From: Halomonas sp. SpR8
GTDB lineage: Bacteria; Pseudomonadota; Gammaproteobacteria; Pseudomonadales; Halomonadaceae
Direction of reading: 5' to 3'
Assembly: GCF_031010195.1 (NCBI RefSeq)
Contig: NZ_JAUAMC010000003.1
Coordinates: 540,028-604,027 of the forward strand
Length of the DNA: 64,000 nt
The position numbers and the translations under genes were made by a program. This document shows positions 46,573-58,077 of the stretch, in pieces (the stretch's first letter is position 1; every line of letters begins with the position of its first letter). Under the pieces are notes generated by a model. That model did no database searches. It was not told the DNA's origin and saw nothing but the letters and a program-made list of their open reading frames with translations.

Positions 46573-47085
46573 ATGAATCGATTTCTCAATCAAACACGCT
46601 ATTATCTTGCTGCGTTTATCTTGTCCATGGGCGCTGGATCGTTTACCGCTCAGGCATCTGATAGTGCGCTAAATGATTGGCCAGACCAAGGCTGGACAGT
46701 GATTTCTGCCGAGAAAGACTACGCGACACTGTTAGACGACTTGCGTGACGCCGTCGAAGACGCTGGTATGGCGGTCGTTACCGAAGCGGGCCCGACAGAG
46801 GCCGCGACACAGCGGGGCGAAACCATTCCTGGTAACCGGGTCGTTGGTGTGTTTCGCAACGACTTTGCCGTGACCATCATTCGTGAAAGCGTGCCTGCCA
46901 TGATCGAAGCGCCCTTGCGGTTTTATGTCACCGAGGAAGATGCAGAAAGCGCAACGCTTGCATGGAAACACCCTAACGATGTTTTTGCTCCTTATATCAC
47001 AGAACACACCCCCGACTTAGCCAATGCAGCGCAAGAGCTAGACGTTATTTTTCAACGGATTGGCGATAGCGCTGTTGCACCCTAA
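46573..47085 (+). CDS. Exported DUF302 protein
   Basis: About 170 residues with a signal peptide (hydrophobic run then AQAS) and the DUF302 fold: KDYATLLDDLRDAVEDAGMAVVTEAG near the start, an RVVGVFRNDF strand and a RFYVTEED segment. AGGAG precedes the ATG at 46573; the frame extends to 46531 without support. DUF302 function is unknown, with links to redox or sulfur metabolism in some genomes. It follows the DinB-like gene and closes this string. Confidence 0.78.
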   Translation: MNRFLNQTRYYLAAFILSMGAGSFTAQASDSALNDWPDQGWTVISAEKDYATLLDDLRDAVEDAGMAVVTEAGPTEAATQRGETIPGNRVVGVFRNDFAVTIIRESVPAMIEAPLRFYVTEEDAESATLAWKHPNDVFAPYITEHTPDLANAAQELDVIFQRIGDSAVAP

Positions 47086-47250
47086 GTAGTCGTTAGAGAA
47101 GCCATCTTACCGGCAAGCTATAACATCACGTGTTACTTCTAGCGGTCGGTGTGGTGGGATAGACTGGCCATTGGAGTGCTCATATAAATCATTTAAACGC
47201 TGGTGCCCCTTTCGGCCAGGTCAGTTTCTCTCCACGAGAAATTGACGTTT

Positions 47251-47673
47251 TTACTCTCCTGCCGCGCCTCCCTCATGTAAAGAAGCAATCAGCGGGCAGC
47301 TCACACTGTCTTGTTGTGCGTGGCAGTGACCGATCATGTCGCCCAGCACCTTTTCGATTTTTGTCAGCTTGTCGATCTTTTCGCGCACATCCCGCAACTT
47401 GTGCTCCGCCAGCGCACTGGCTTCCTGGCAGTGAGCACCATCTTCCAATCGTAGTAAATCGCCGATCTCATCAAGACTGAATCCCAATTGTTGTGCATTT
47501 TTCACAAACGCTAAGCGGCCAATATCGGCAGTACCGTAGCGTCGGATACCACCCTGAGGACGCTGGGGCTCAGATAATAGCCCACGCCGTTGGTAATAGC
47601 GGATCGTCTCAACATGGACGCTGGCAGCCTTTGCCAAACCTCCGATGGTCAATGAATTCACTTTATCAGTCAT
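47251..47673 (-). CDS. merR: Mercury-responsive regulator MerR
   Basis: A 140-residue activator/repressor. The helix-turn-helix is [15 protein letters not shown], and the three Hg-binding cysteines are exactly at 82, 117 and 126, the positions of Tn501 MerR. Divergent from merF with a canonical mer operator between them. It autoregulates and switches merFA on when Hg(II) binds. Confidence 0.95.
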   Translation of the reverse strand: MTDKVNSLTIGGLAKAASVHVETIRYYQRRGLLSEPQRPQGGIRRYGTADIGRLAFVKNAQQLGFSLDEIGDLLRLEDGAHCQEASALAEHKLRDVREKIDKLTKIEKVLGDMIGHCHAQQDSVSCPLIASLHEGGAAGE

Positions 47674-47678
47674 ACGCC

Positions 47679-47709
47679 TTGACTCCGTAGCTAACTACGG
47701 AAGTAACCT
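47679..47709 (+). promoter_or_regulatory. mer promoter/operator
   Basis: TTGACT (47679-47684) and TAACCT (47704-47709) are 19 bases apart, with the perfect dyad CCGTAGCTAACTACGG between them. This is the layout of mer operators in Tn21/Tn501 (dyad arms CCGTAC...GTACGG there). Confidence 0.93.
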
Positions 47710-47762
47710 TATCTAAATGCGGATCCGAATGCTCGACTTTCCTTATCTCGAAAGGAGAATGT

Positions 47763-49422
<1,660 letters not shown>

Positions 49423-49466
49423 ACAAAGCAGCGGCTGAATACAGGGTAACCATCAACGTCGTGTCG

Positions 49467-51214
49467 TTATTTAACTGACGGCGCTAATGATAACGCCTTA
49501 AGGTGCTCGCCTACTTGAGCGCCTGGCAAAGGCCTTGCCAGCAGAAATCCTTGAAACTCGTCTACCCCAAGCGCTTTAAGCAGCGCATATTCCTCTTCCC
49601 GTTCAACGCCTTCGGCTAGCACGGTCATCCCCATGGCATGCCCCAGAGTGATAACAGCACGACAGATCGCCTGGTTGTGAGGCTGATGGGGCAAGTCGGT
49701 GATAAATTCTCTATCGAGCTTAAGCCGTTGAGCGGGTAAATCGCGTAGGTAAGCCAACGAGGTATGACCTGTGCCAAAGTCATCCAACGCAATCTCAATG
49801 CCGATCTCGCGTAGCCGTTGCAACTGTTGGCGGCCTTGGCTGATATTCTCCATCAGGCTGCTTTCGGTCACTTCAATTTCCAGGTCACGGGCAGGCAACT
49901 GATAGCGAGCCAAAAGCCCCTCTATCAACTCAGGCAACTCCGGGTCGTGAATATGCTCAGCGCCGAGGTTGACCGCCACCCGAAGGGGATAACCGCTTTG
50001 TCGCCACTTGGCAGCTTGCGCGCAGGCGTGGTTGAGCGCTAATCGACCAATGGGCACAATCAAGCCACTCTCTTCTGCCAGAGGAATAAACTCACCCGGC
50101 GATACCATACTGCCATCCGGTTGCGGCCAGCGAATCAGGGCCTCAGCGCCCACCGCCACGCCAGATGCATCAAACTGAAGCTGGTAATGCATCACGAGAA
50201 CATCATTGTGTATGGCGTCTTTTAAAGCGCTTGAGCGCTGATGACGTCGGTGCAAATGGGTGTTGAGCTCGTTAACAAAAAAGTGGTAACGCTGCTGGCT
50301 TTGCCGCGCTCGATGGGCAGCTAAATGGGCATGACGTAACAGCTCCCGCGCATCCTCTCCATCTTGCGGGCCTAACGCAATGCCCGCCACCATTTGGCAT
50401 TCAATTCGCTCGCCGTCAATGGCAAGCGGTTTGCCCAGCTCACCCAGCCAGCCTTCAACGCTTGCCGCCAAATGGGAGAGCGAAACCGTCAACGGCAGTA
50501 AAAGGTATCACCGTCCAAACGGGCCAATGTGGCGGCCTCATCCACCTGCTGGCGCAAACGCGCAGCCAGGGCAGCAAGCACTTGATCGCCCCCTTGATGA
50601 CCCAGCAAGCTGTTCACTAAGCGAAAGTTCTCCAGATCCAGCACGACAAGTGCGAACCCGCGTTGGTGGTTAGCACTGCGATACACTTGATCCACGCGGT
50701 CATAGAGTAAATGCCGGTTGATTAACCCTGTCAGCTCGTCATAGCGATTACGCTGCTCTAACGCCTTCTCATAGGCTTTGCGATCCGTGATATCGGTGCC
50801 GTAAAGATTGACGTAGTTGCCGTCAACAAGGGGGGTAAGCGTTAATAACAACCAACGTTGTTCCAGGTAGCACTCCTCCTCAACCAGTTCCCCGCTTTTC
50901 AGGGCACTATCAATGCGTGTTTGCCAAGCGCTGGGCACTTGCAATTGCCGGGGCGCATCATCAGTTGGAGCATCGCAATGCCAATGGTTAAGTAACGGTC
51001 GGGCAGCACTATTTGCAAAGAGCACCTCTCCACGGTGGTCGATACGCAACGCCGGCTGACGATTCTCTTCGGGAAACCGGGCAAGGCTCTCGACAAGCGC
51101 CTGCGCTTCACGACGTTCAGCAATTTCCTGACGCAGCCGTTGGTTTATATCTTGCAGTGCTTGGGAACAGTTGGCCACGTGTCGGGAAACATCAAACCAG
51201 TTACGCCATGCCAT
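49467..51214 (-). pseudogene. PAS-GGDEF-EAL diguanylate cyclase/phosphodiesterase, frameshifted
   Basis: Reads from an ATG at 51214: a helical start, a PAS/PAC domain (VNLYGTDITDR), then GGDEF (RNRYDELTGLINRHLL ... LARLDGDTF). The active GG[D/E]EF motif is degenerate (DGDTF). The frame ends at a TGA at 50489, and the next frame (from a TTG overlapping that stop) carries the rest of GGDEF and an intact EAL domain (AEALIRW, LDDFGTGHTSLAYL, KLDREFI) to 49467. Adding one T to a run of four Ts (plus-strand As 50500-50503) restores GGDEF-EAL, so this is a one-base deletion or a sequencing error. Confidence 0.85.
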
Positions 51215-51241
51215 TTTGAGCTCCCGATTTAGAGAGTGCCG

Positions 51242-52315
51242 TTACAGAGTCGGGCACAAGTCATGGTTAGCGACAGGCCTGAGTTCCAAGGCAAGCTGGT
51301 GGTTATTCGCTAAGCGCTCAATCGCTTGTTGGGTATCATCCAGCACCTGCGCTAAATCGTGTATAACGACCTGGGTTGTCTTCACTTGCCGTTGAGCATG
51401 GCCAGCCGCCTCATCAGCCCCTATAGTGGCGTGATCAATCGCCGTGGTTACCGTGGCCACTTTGCGCTGGCCCGCCTGGCTTTCGGCGTCAAGTGTTTCG
51501 ATTTGCGACTGTAGTGCGTGCATCTTCTGCTTAACATCGCCAGTGGTACAGGAAAGCGCCTATAACCGCTGGTGAATATCACTCGCCGCTTTAGCAGCGC
51601 TGTCAGCGAGTTTATTGACCTCCATCGCCACAATGGCAAAGCCTAGCCCGACTTCACCTCCCCGAGCCGTTTCCACACGCGCGTTCACCGCAAGCAAATT
51701 CGTTTGAGTGGCTATATGCTGAATGCTGGCCGCCATGCCTTGGATATCCTCAAACTGCTGGCTAAACGTATCCACCGCCTCAGCCGTTTGCTGAGTAAGC
51801 ACGCGACCTTTTGACATGCCATCCGCGACATATTGAATACGTGAATTCACATCAGTGGCGCCATGATTCGCTTGGCGCAGCGTTTTACAGCTCTGCTCAG
51901 CGGTCAACTGCAGATGCTCGGCCTCTTGACCCGCCTGACGGCTATGGGTCAGCACCTGCTCAAGGAATGCATAACGCTTTTGTGACGCGTCATTCACCTG
52001 AGAGGCATTCCCGCTAATTTCGTCTGCAAGCACAATGACACTATCAAAACGATTCATGTGCCCTCGGTTAATATGGTCATAGTGCTGTTTGGCGCCAGAG
52101 GCCCCCAGCCATGACACGCCAAACGGCACCAACATCGTTAAAGCAAATTGCCAGAAGCTGAAGTCACTGAGTTGCCAAAACGCCTCAAATTGGTTGATCA
52201 CCGTTAGTAATGGCCCAACAATTAGCGCCGTTTTTAAGGCTCTTGGCCATAAAGGTGGGTGGCTGGCACTTTGGGATTTTTGACCACCCGTCTGCCTTGT
52301 GTCTGCTATTGCCAT
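51242..52315 (-). pseudogene. Chemoreceptor-like gene with in-frame TAG
   Basis: Two hydrophobic segments near the start (about residues 30-75), then a methyl-accepting-type helical region with ATQTNLLAVNARVETARGGE. The frame is interrupted by TAG at 51562-51560; the same frame continues to 51242 with coiled-coil sequence. AAGGG precedes the ATG at 52315; an ATG at 52339 is also in frame. Without the TAG it would be about 357 residues. The conserved tip differs from typical MCPs (NARVETARGGEVGLGF rather than [16 protein letters not shown]). Confidence 0.75.
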
Positions 52316-52339
52316 TCGTTTCCCTTGCATTCGCTTCAT

Positions 52340-52675
52340 ATATTGAGCTTAAGCTCAAAATGACGGCTTCTTATAAGTTAAGCTCTTCTTGGTGCGTCTT
52401 TTTTGATCAAGCTTACATATTGATGATGATCACCTTCTCAACGCACCTATAGATTATCGCGTCATCCTGCTTGGCTTAACTGATTTAGCCCCGTAGCCAG
52501 GATCGTGGAGCTAGCATGCCCCACTGTGATGCGGCTTGCGTAGTGTCGACGTGAAAAATCGCCGCGCATCTGTAAGGCAATAGACGCAACTACCACTAAA
52601 GCTCGTTTCCCGTTTGTTCGGTCATTTTTTGACCCCACTTATTCAATTACACAATTGACGCAAAGGATAAGTTGC
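52340..52675. other. Gap between the chemoreceptor-like gene and doxX-like gene
   Basis: About 335 bases between divergent genes, AT-rich near both starts. It includes a perfect 16-base palindrome TTGAGCTTAAGCTCAA at 52343-52358 just upstream of the chemoreceptor-like gene. No other element was recognised. Confidence 0.5.
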
Positions 52676-53140
52676 ATGAAGGCCCTAACACTGCTGTTTC
52701 TACGTATCTCGCTTGCAGGCCTGATGGTATTTTGGGGTGCCAACAAGCTGCTTAATACTGAAGGGAGCGCGGCAATCAGTGAGAAATACTATCTTTCGTT
52801 TATGTCCGCAGAAGGGCTTCTGACCTTTTTCGGCGTGGTACAAATCGTGATCGGGGCATTAATACTGGTCGGCTTTCTACGCCGCTGGGTGCTTCCCCTA
52901 CAGGTAGTGATTAATGGGGCCTCGTTAGTGGCGGTTTTCCCCTCGATCATTGACCCGCTGGGCTGGTATTTGGAAGGCACTAACTTACTTTTTTATCCTT
53001 CGCTGATTATCTTTGCCAGCAGCCTGCTGTTAATTGCTTTCCAGCGGGAAGACGCCTTTTCGATTGATGCTTCAATCGTTAATAAACCCAAAACGTGGAA
53101 GGCTCGCCAGATGTGTTCACGCGCCCCACATCCACATTAA
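52676..53140 (+). CDS. DoxX-family membrane protein
   Basis: About 154 residues with four hydrophobic segments and the DoxX opening (LLFLRISLAGLMVFWGANKL). DoxX proteins are small quinone-linked or redox-associated membrane proteins; the partner here is unknown. AAGGATAA precedes the ATG at 52676. Confidence 0.78.
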   Translation: MKALTLLFLRISLAGLMVFWGANKLLNTEGSAAISEKYYLSFMSAEGLLTFFGVVQIVIGALILVGFLRRWVLPLQVVINGASLVAVFPSIIDPLGWYLEGTNLLFYPSLIIFASSLLLIAFQREDAFSIDASIVNKPKTWKARQMCSRAPHPH

Positions 53141-53198
53141 GCCTTTTTATGGAACGCCTTTATGACAAGGCACTGTCATGAAGGCGTTATACTCAGCT

Positions 53199-54266
53199 TT
53201 AAGTTGAAGGCGTCTGCGTTATCATTTGATAAATATCCATTTTCGCTGCTTCCGCTTCACTCTCATTCGGTACTTGAGTAAGTGACGATAACGCGACTAT
53301 TTGATCATCCGGCTGATCGAAGAGCGCCTGTAGACGGTTATTATCCAGCTCAGCGAGATCATCCTCAGACGCCGACAACTGCAAACGCAGCATCGCTTTC
53401 AACGCGTCAACGCCTACCTTATCGCTATCAACCGTTTTAAAGACCTGCACATAGGCATCGCCCTCTTCACTAACGCCCACCTTAGCGGGCTGGTCGATAA
53501 TATTGACCTGCGTACCACTGGGCACGTTATCAAATATGGAGGCAATATCCTCTGGATACATGCGTATGCAGCCCCGGCTAGCGCGCATGCCAATGCCGTC
53601 GGGCTGGTTGGTGCCATGAATTAAGTAGCCAGGAATATCCAATAAAATCGCATGCTCACCTAACGGATTGTCAGGGCCGGGAGGCACCACCGCCGGCGCG
53701 GGGTCTCCCCGCTCAGCAGCTTCTTCACGCATAGAGCGCGGCGGGTACCAGGCTGGATCCTCCAATCGAATCGTTGTCTTGGTAATACCCAGTGGTGTGT
53801 TATAGCCTTCACGGCCAATGCCAATGGGGTAAGTTTCAACCCGCGGTGTTTCACCCGGCTTAACCTCCGGGTAGTAATATAGCCTCAGTTCAGCGACGTT
53901 AATCACAATTCCCTTGCGTGCTTCATTAGGCAAAATATGGCGCCGAGGGATAGTAACGGCCGTTCCCTTACCTGGCATCCACACACTGACCTCTGGATTC
54001 GCAGAAAGAATCTCTTCATAACCCACGTTGTGCACACGAGCAATATCAATAAGCGTATCTTCTTGGCTGGCCATTACCTGGTAATCTTGACCGATCATAT
54101 TGCCCTTATCAGGGAGAGGGTAATGGTTGTTGTCAGGCAACTCCTCCTCATCGCCATACACCAATAAAGGCCATGCCGAGGTGCTAACAGCTGTCATACT
54201 ACAGACAGCGAGAACACTCTTTTTTAAAAAAATACGCCGTGTACTGGTGGTGTTCATTAAGCTCAT
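53199..54266 (-). CDS. Periplasmic L,D-transpeptidase (YkuD domain) with LysM
   Basis: A 355-residue exported protein with a TRRIFLKKS signal start. A LysM-like region (about 65-110) is followed by the YkuD domain (about 115-265), with HGTNQ and the catalytic SRGCIRM. The blocks resemble E. coli ErfK/YbiS, which attach Braun lipoprotein or make 3-3 peptidoglycan crosslinks. A short acidic C-terminal tail follows. It lies two bases from lgt on the same strand, an unusual pairing that could couple lipoprotein maturation and attachment. Confidence 0.88.
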   Translation of the reverse strand: MSLMNTTSTRRIFLKKSVLAVCSMTAVSTSAWPLLVYGDEEELPDNNHYPLPDKGNMIGQDYQVMASQEDTLIDIARVHNVGYEEILSANPEVSVWMPGKGTAVTIPRRHILPNEARKGIVINVAELRLYYYPEVKPGETPRVETYPIGIGREGYNTPLGITKTTIRLEDPAWYPPRSMREEAAERGDPAPAVVPPGPDNPLGEHAILLDIPGYLIHGTNQPDGIGMRASRGCIRMYPEDIASIFDNVPSGTQVNIIDQPAKVGVSEEGDAYVQVFKTVDSDKVGVDALKAMLRLQLSASEDDLAELDNNRLQALFDQPDDQIVALSSLTQVPNESEAEAAKMDIYQMITQTPST

Positions 54267-54268
54267 TA

Positions 54269-55060
54269 TTACGCTCCTTTAACGCTAGTAACAGACTGGG
54301 AGCGCGACCACAGGATCAATGCAGCGCCTCCTAATAACATGGGCAGTGTCAGCAAATGGCCCATGGTGACCCAATCAAAGGCGATGAACCCGATATGGGC
54401 ATCGGGCATGCGTACAAACTCCACCGCAAAGCGGAAAATGCCATAACCACATAAGAAAACACCGGATAGCAGGCCTCTTCGGCGTGGACGGCGCGACAGC
54501 CAAAAAAGCACAACAAACAACACAGCTCCTTCCAGGAACATCTCGTATAGCGCAGAGGGATGGCGTGGCGCAGGCCCTACCTGCGGGAAGATCAACGCCC
54601 AAGGCACATCAGTGATACGGCCAGGAAGCTCTTGATTAATAAAATTACCCAACCGACCAGCGCCTAAGCCAATAGGGGCGAGAGGCGCTATAAAATCCGC
54701 CATATCCATAAAAGCGATACGCTTTTTGCGTGCGAAAAAGAGTGTTGCAGCAATGACACCCACCAAACCACCGTGAAAGCTCATGCCTCCATCCCATACC
54801 TGAAAGACCCACAACGGGTTACTTAACCACTGCTCCATGCCATAGAAAATGGCATAGCCCAACCGGCCGCCAACAATGACGCCAACGGCGCTATAAAAAA
54901 TAAGGTCACTGATGTCTTCTTTATTGAGGCCCAGGTAGTCAGCACGCCAACGCCCCAACAGCCAGGCGGATAAAAAGCCCACCACATACATTAATCCGTA
55001 CCAATGAATCACCAGTGGCCCAATCGCCACAGCAATAGGTTCAATCGCAGGGTATTCCAT
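54269..55060 (-). CDS. lgt: Prolipoprotein diacylglyceryl transferase Lgt
   Basis: A 263-residue polytopic membrane enzyme that transfers diacylglycerol from phosphatidylglycerol to the lipobox cysteine. IHWYGLMYVVGFL, SFHGGLVGV and the signature GAGRLGNFINQELPGR are present. It is located upstream of the L,D-transpeptidase. Lgt is usually beside thyA, which is absent here, so this may be a second copy in the genome; that is inference. Confidence 0.93.
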   Translation of the reverse strand: MEYPAIEPIAVAIGPLVIHWYGLMYVVGFLSAWLLGRWRADYLGLNKEDISDLIFYSAVGVIVGGRLGYAIFYGMEQWLSNPLWVFQVWDGGMSFHGGLVGVIAATLFFARKKRIAFMDMADFIAPLAPIGLGAGRLGNFINQELPGRITDVPWALIFPQVGPAPRHPSALYEMFLEGAVLFVVLFWLSRRPRRRGLLSGVFLCGYGIFRFAVEFVRMPDAHIGFIAFDWVTMGHLLTLPMLLGGAALILWSRSQSVTSVKGA

Positions 55061-55149
55061 TGCTTTCTCCGTTTATGTCTTCCAGACATACCGTCAGCTC
55101 ATGAGGTGCACTCATGATTCAGAAGCGGTATGAAAACGCGTGTAGGTCT

Positions 55150-55488
55150 TCAGAAATGCAATGAAAGGCGGGGAGGTTTTTCTAAACGCTCAGGGTGTGA
55201 CTGGGGATAAGGCACCTTCATCAACCATTGGGGCGAAGACGTCAAAATAGCGCCTGATATGGCGTTAGCCGCGGCAGGTGCGTAGGGCGAGCAAGAAGCA
55301 TCTGCATGCTCTGCGGCTTGCGCTAACAACGAGGGAGAGTGGCAATGGCTATCCGTGCTAACAGTCGCTGAGACAGGCGCGTCAACCAGACAGCTTGCTT
55401 TTACAGCGCTGCTAAAGCCAGCACCTGAAAGCGTCACCAAGATTACCAGCATCATGACGGTCAGTTGCTTGGCAATTACGCTATGCAT
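55150..55488 (-). CDS. Small exported protein, possibly DUF2946-like
   Basis: About 112 residues with a signal peptide (VMMLVILVTLSGAGFSSAVKA). The mature part has several cysteines and histidines (SCLVDAP, DSHCHSPS, DASCSPY) and ends with a Pro-rich ERLEKPPRL. The layout resembles DUF2946-type proteins sometimes found near metal-handling genes; I am not certain. The start is uncertain (frame open to 55554). Confidence 0.55.
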   Translation of the reverse strand: MHSVIAKQLTVMMLVILVTLSGAGFSSAVKASCLVDAPVSATVSTDSHCHSPSLLAQAAEHADASCSPYAPAAANAISGAILTSSPQWLMKVPYPQSHPERLEKPPRLSLHF

Positions 55489-55630
55489 TTTTCGCCATGT
55501 CAGCAAACATTCAAGATCCTTTTCATTTATCAACGGGCGAAAGCTTTTTACCACAAAAAGAACAACCAGTCCAAAAGGCAGCTTTCAGCTCAATGCTAAA
55601 AGCCGCCGTGCTTTTCTAAGCCCTGCTGAT

Positions 55631-56356
55631 CTACATATTACAGTGGCCGTTCGCCTCACCAGCGAAGCGCTGACGGGCATTAACCACATAGGCCGCCAGG
55701 GCGGCTAAATCGTCAGACTCCCACTCCAGCGGCTCAGCCGCCATGGGAGATACCATGCAGAGTTGCACCATTTCGTCGGCACGGACGGTTTCAATGCCAA
55801 ACAGGTTGGTGCCCATGGCAACCGGATGAGGATAGGGCTGATTGAACGTTGCCTGATAGCCTTGTTGGCCGTCACTGCCATGACAGCTGGCGCAGGAGAG
55901 ACCATTCGTGCTGAGTGATGTGTCGTTGAACAGGGCTTCACCACGCTCAATCAAAGACTTAGGATTGTCGCCATTTTCATCGTAACCCGGCACATAACCT
56001 TCGGGTCGGGATACTAACTGCGTGCGCTCATTAGGCTGCACGCCTCCCCCCGCAGCACCCTCGGCTTGAGCCTCTCCTTCCGCTTCGCCCTCGCCTTCTG
56101 CCTCACCTTCGCCATCTGCCTCTGCTTCGCCCTCAGCGCTAGCCTCGCCTTCAGGTTGCGCCTCTGCCTCTGCATGATGGCTTGCCAGCATTAGTCCACT
56201 GGTAGTGGATTGATCGTTGGCAAATACGTTTTGCTCATTGGCCGAAACGCCTAGCGCGACGCCACCTGCTACCAGCACCAAAGCAGGTGCGGTGTAACGC
56301 ACCTGGCGACGAAGTTTATTCAGTAAATCACTGCGGGTTTGTTTAGTGAGCGACAT
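55631..56356 (-). CDS. Monoheme cytochrome c with Glu/Ala/Gly-rich linker
   Basis: A 241-residue exported protein. Residues 1-39 are a leader like that of the peptide at 45645 (Arg-rich, then RYTAPALVLVAGGVAL). A Glu/Ala/Gly-rich linker (62-101) follows, then a class I cytochrome c domain with CASCHG (155-160) and a candidate distal Met in CMVSPM or nearby. GAGAGGTGA precedes the ATG. It may be an electron carrier on an acidic tether. Shares design with the candidate TTL-PqqD substrate. Confidence 0.85.
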   Translation of the reverse strand: MSLTKQTRSDLLNKLRRQVRYTAPALVLVAGGVALGVSANEQNVFANDQSTTSGLMLASHHAEAEAQPEGEASAEGEAEADGEGEAEGEGEAEGEAQAEGAAGGGVQPNERTQLVSRPEGYVPGYDENGDNPKSLIERGEALFNDTSLSTNGLSCASCHGSDGQQGYQATFNQPYPHPVAMGTNLFGIETVRADEMVQLCMVSPMAAEPLEWESDDLAALAAYVVNARQRFAGEANGHCNM

Positions 56357-56494
56357 GGGGTCACCTCTCGAAGTCAGCCTTGTTGTGAAGAGCCGCGCCT
56401 TGGTAGGTCTCAGCCCAGCACTTGCCTAGTTGTTTGATTTTTTAGTACTACATTCAATCAGTGAGCGAACGCCTGACTTCCTTACACGCCAGGA

Positions 56495-57253
56495 TCACAA
56501 TGAAGATGAATCTATTGGTTCCCGCCAGTGCAACTGGTGGGCATCGAACCCACCTATCAATCTGGGCTTCACGATTTCAAAGTAAGGCGACAAATCAAAA
56601 TCACGCGGCGTGAATAACGAGTAGTGACGCTGGGTCAGTAAACGATCACTGTTTGAGGCTGGCTCGTCATCCGCGATAGGCAATATAGGGTAGTAAATCG
56701 ACTGAAAAGCTTGGGCGATCAGGGTTGAGCATATTGCTCGTGTAGGATCACCGCTGCCTAGCGTCAAAAAGTGCTTACGCCAACGCTGGGGAACGGGGGG
56801 TAACGGAAAAAAGTAACGCGCCAAATCAATAATATTATGCAAGTCATAACGATGCCCAAGGCGACTACCGACAAACTGAACTAACGCTTCAACTTCACTC
56901 ACCTGTAGCCCCACAGGCCGACATATACGTAAATGACAACCGCTAAACTCACTCAGTCCGACCAAACGGACACCCTCTGCCACATCGGCTTCGATAAAAC
57001 ACTCACCGCCATGAGCGCCAAAATGTCGGGCATTTTCGCTCCCCACGTATAACGCTGCATGAGACCAGGACGACTGCGTCAAATATTTAATAACCACACT
57101 GAACCGCGACGAACCCTCTACCAATAAAACATCACCAGGTTTTAAAAAAGTGGCAATATGATCCTCAATTTGCCCCGCGCTCGGCTGTTCATGTCGAGGG
57201 CACGACAACCAGCAACTCATCATGTAGCCAATTTTCTGCAACACGTTTTTCAT
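56495..57253 (-). CDS. YiiX/YebB-like NlpC/P60-fold cysteine hydrolase
   Basis: A 252-residue protein resembling permuted NlpC/P60 (papain-like) hydrolases. It has LKPGDVLLVEGSSRFS, the catalytic His in SSWSHAALYVG (about residue 84), and the candidate catalytic Cys in RAICSTLIAQAF (about 174). The order His before Cys is the permuted layout. The substrate is unknown; related proteins act on lipids or peptidoglycan. Confidence 0.75.
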   Translation of the reverse strand: MKNVLQKIGYMMSCWLSCPRHEQPSAGQIEDHIATFLKPGDVLLVEGSSRFSVVIKYLTQSSWSHAALYVGSENARHFGAHGGECFIEADVAEGVRLVGLSEFSGCHLRICRPVGLQVSEVEALVQFVGSRLGHRYDLHNIIDLARYFFPLPPVPQRWRKHFLTLGSGDPTRAICSTLIAQAFQSIYYPILPIADDEPASNSDRLLTQRHYSLFTPRDFDLSPYFEIVKPRLIGGFDAHQLHWREPIDSSSL

Positions 57254-57461
57254 ATCGCCCCCGTCTTATCTAGCACTTGTAAAGGTTGGTGCTCAACAGT
57301 CCACTATCTTTACAGTCTGATCATCAAACAAGCAGACATATCATTTGTTTTGGGTATTTTTGACATCACCATTGCCATTTATGGATCAATTGTTCCATAA
57401 TCATTCAGGCCAGTTAAATGCACAACGTAAACGATCATCTTTTGATCAGAAGGAGTTTGAA

Positions 57462-58019
57462 ATGACTGATTTCTCTTTACATACTGTTGAGAGCGCACCC
57501 AAAGAGGCTCAAGCGAACCTTCAAGCCGCTGAAAAAAAGATGGGTTTCCTGCCTAATCTTTTTGCCAAAATGGCAGAAGCCCCCACGCTGCTTGAGGCTT
57601 ATCTAACACTCGACGGTATCTACGCTAAAACCAGCCTAAGCCCTGTTGAACAACAAGCAGCATTGCTCGCCATTAGTGCTGATAACCACTGCGCATTCTG
57701 CGTGGCAGCGCATACAGGTGGGATTAAGAAAGCCGGTGCCGATGACGAGATCATCAAAGATCTACGCGCACGCAACACGCCTAACGACGCCAAGCTGGCG
57801 GCCGTTACGCGTTTCGCCCGTCATTTAAATGCGCAGCGCGGCTGGGCAGAGCAAACCGAGCTGGACGCTTTTTTTGAAGCAGGTTTTACCCACCAGCACG
57901 TTCTTGAGCTAGTGATTGCTTGCGCACTAAAAACGCTTTCCAACTACACTAATCATGTTGCTGGCACCCCGCTTAATGAAGAACTTAAGCCGCTAGCTTG
58001 GGAAGCGCCTGCGTCATAA
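57462..58019 (+). CDS. Carboxymuconolactone decarboxylase/AhpD-like peroxidase-type protein
   Basis: About 185 residues of the AhpD-like fold. The redox motif is CAFCVAAHTGG, matching CxxCxxxH of AhpD alkylhydroperoxidases. AGAAGGAG precedes the ATG at 57462; the open frame reaches 57345 without support. It begins a string with an EthD-like gene and a sigma factor, likely responding to oxidative or electrophile stress. Confidence 0.85.
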   Translation: MTDFSLHTVESAPKEAQANLQAAEKKMGFLPNLFAKMAEAPTLLEAYLTLDGIYAKTSLSPVEQQAALLAISADNHCAFCVAAHTGGIKKAGADDEIIKDLRARNTPNDAKLAAVTRFARHLNAQRGWAEQTELDAFFEAGFTHQHVLELVIACALKTLSNYTNHVAGTPLNEELKPLAWEAPAS

Positions 58020-58077
58020 TCCATGCTTATCTGTGGCCGTCGATGCGGTCACAGGCTTAATTAATTTGGAGACAGTT

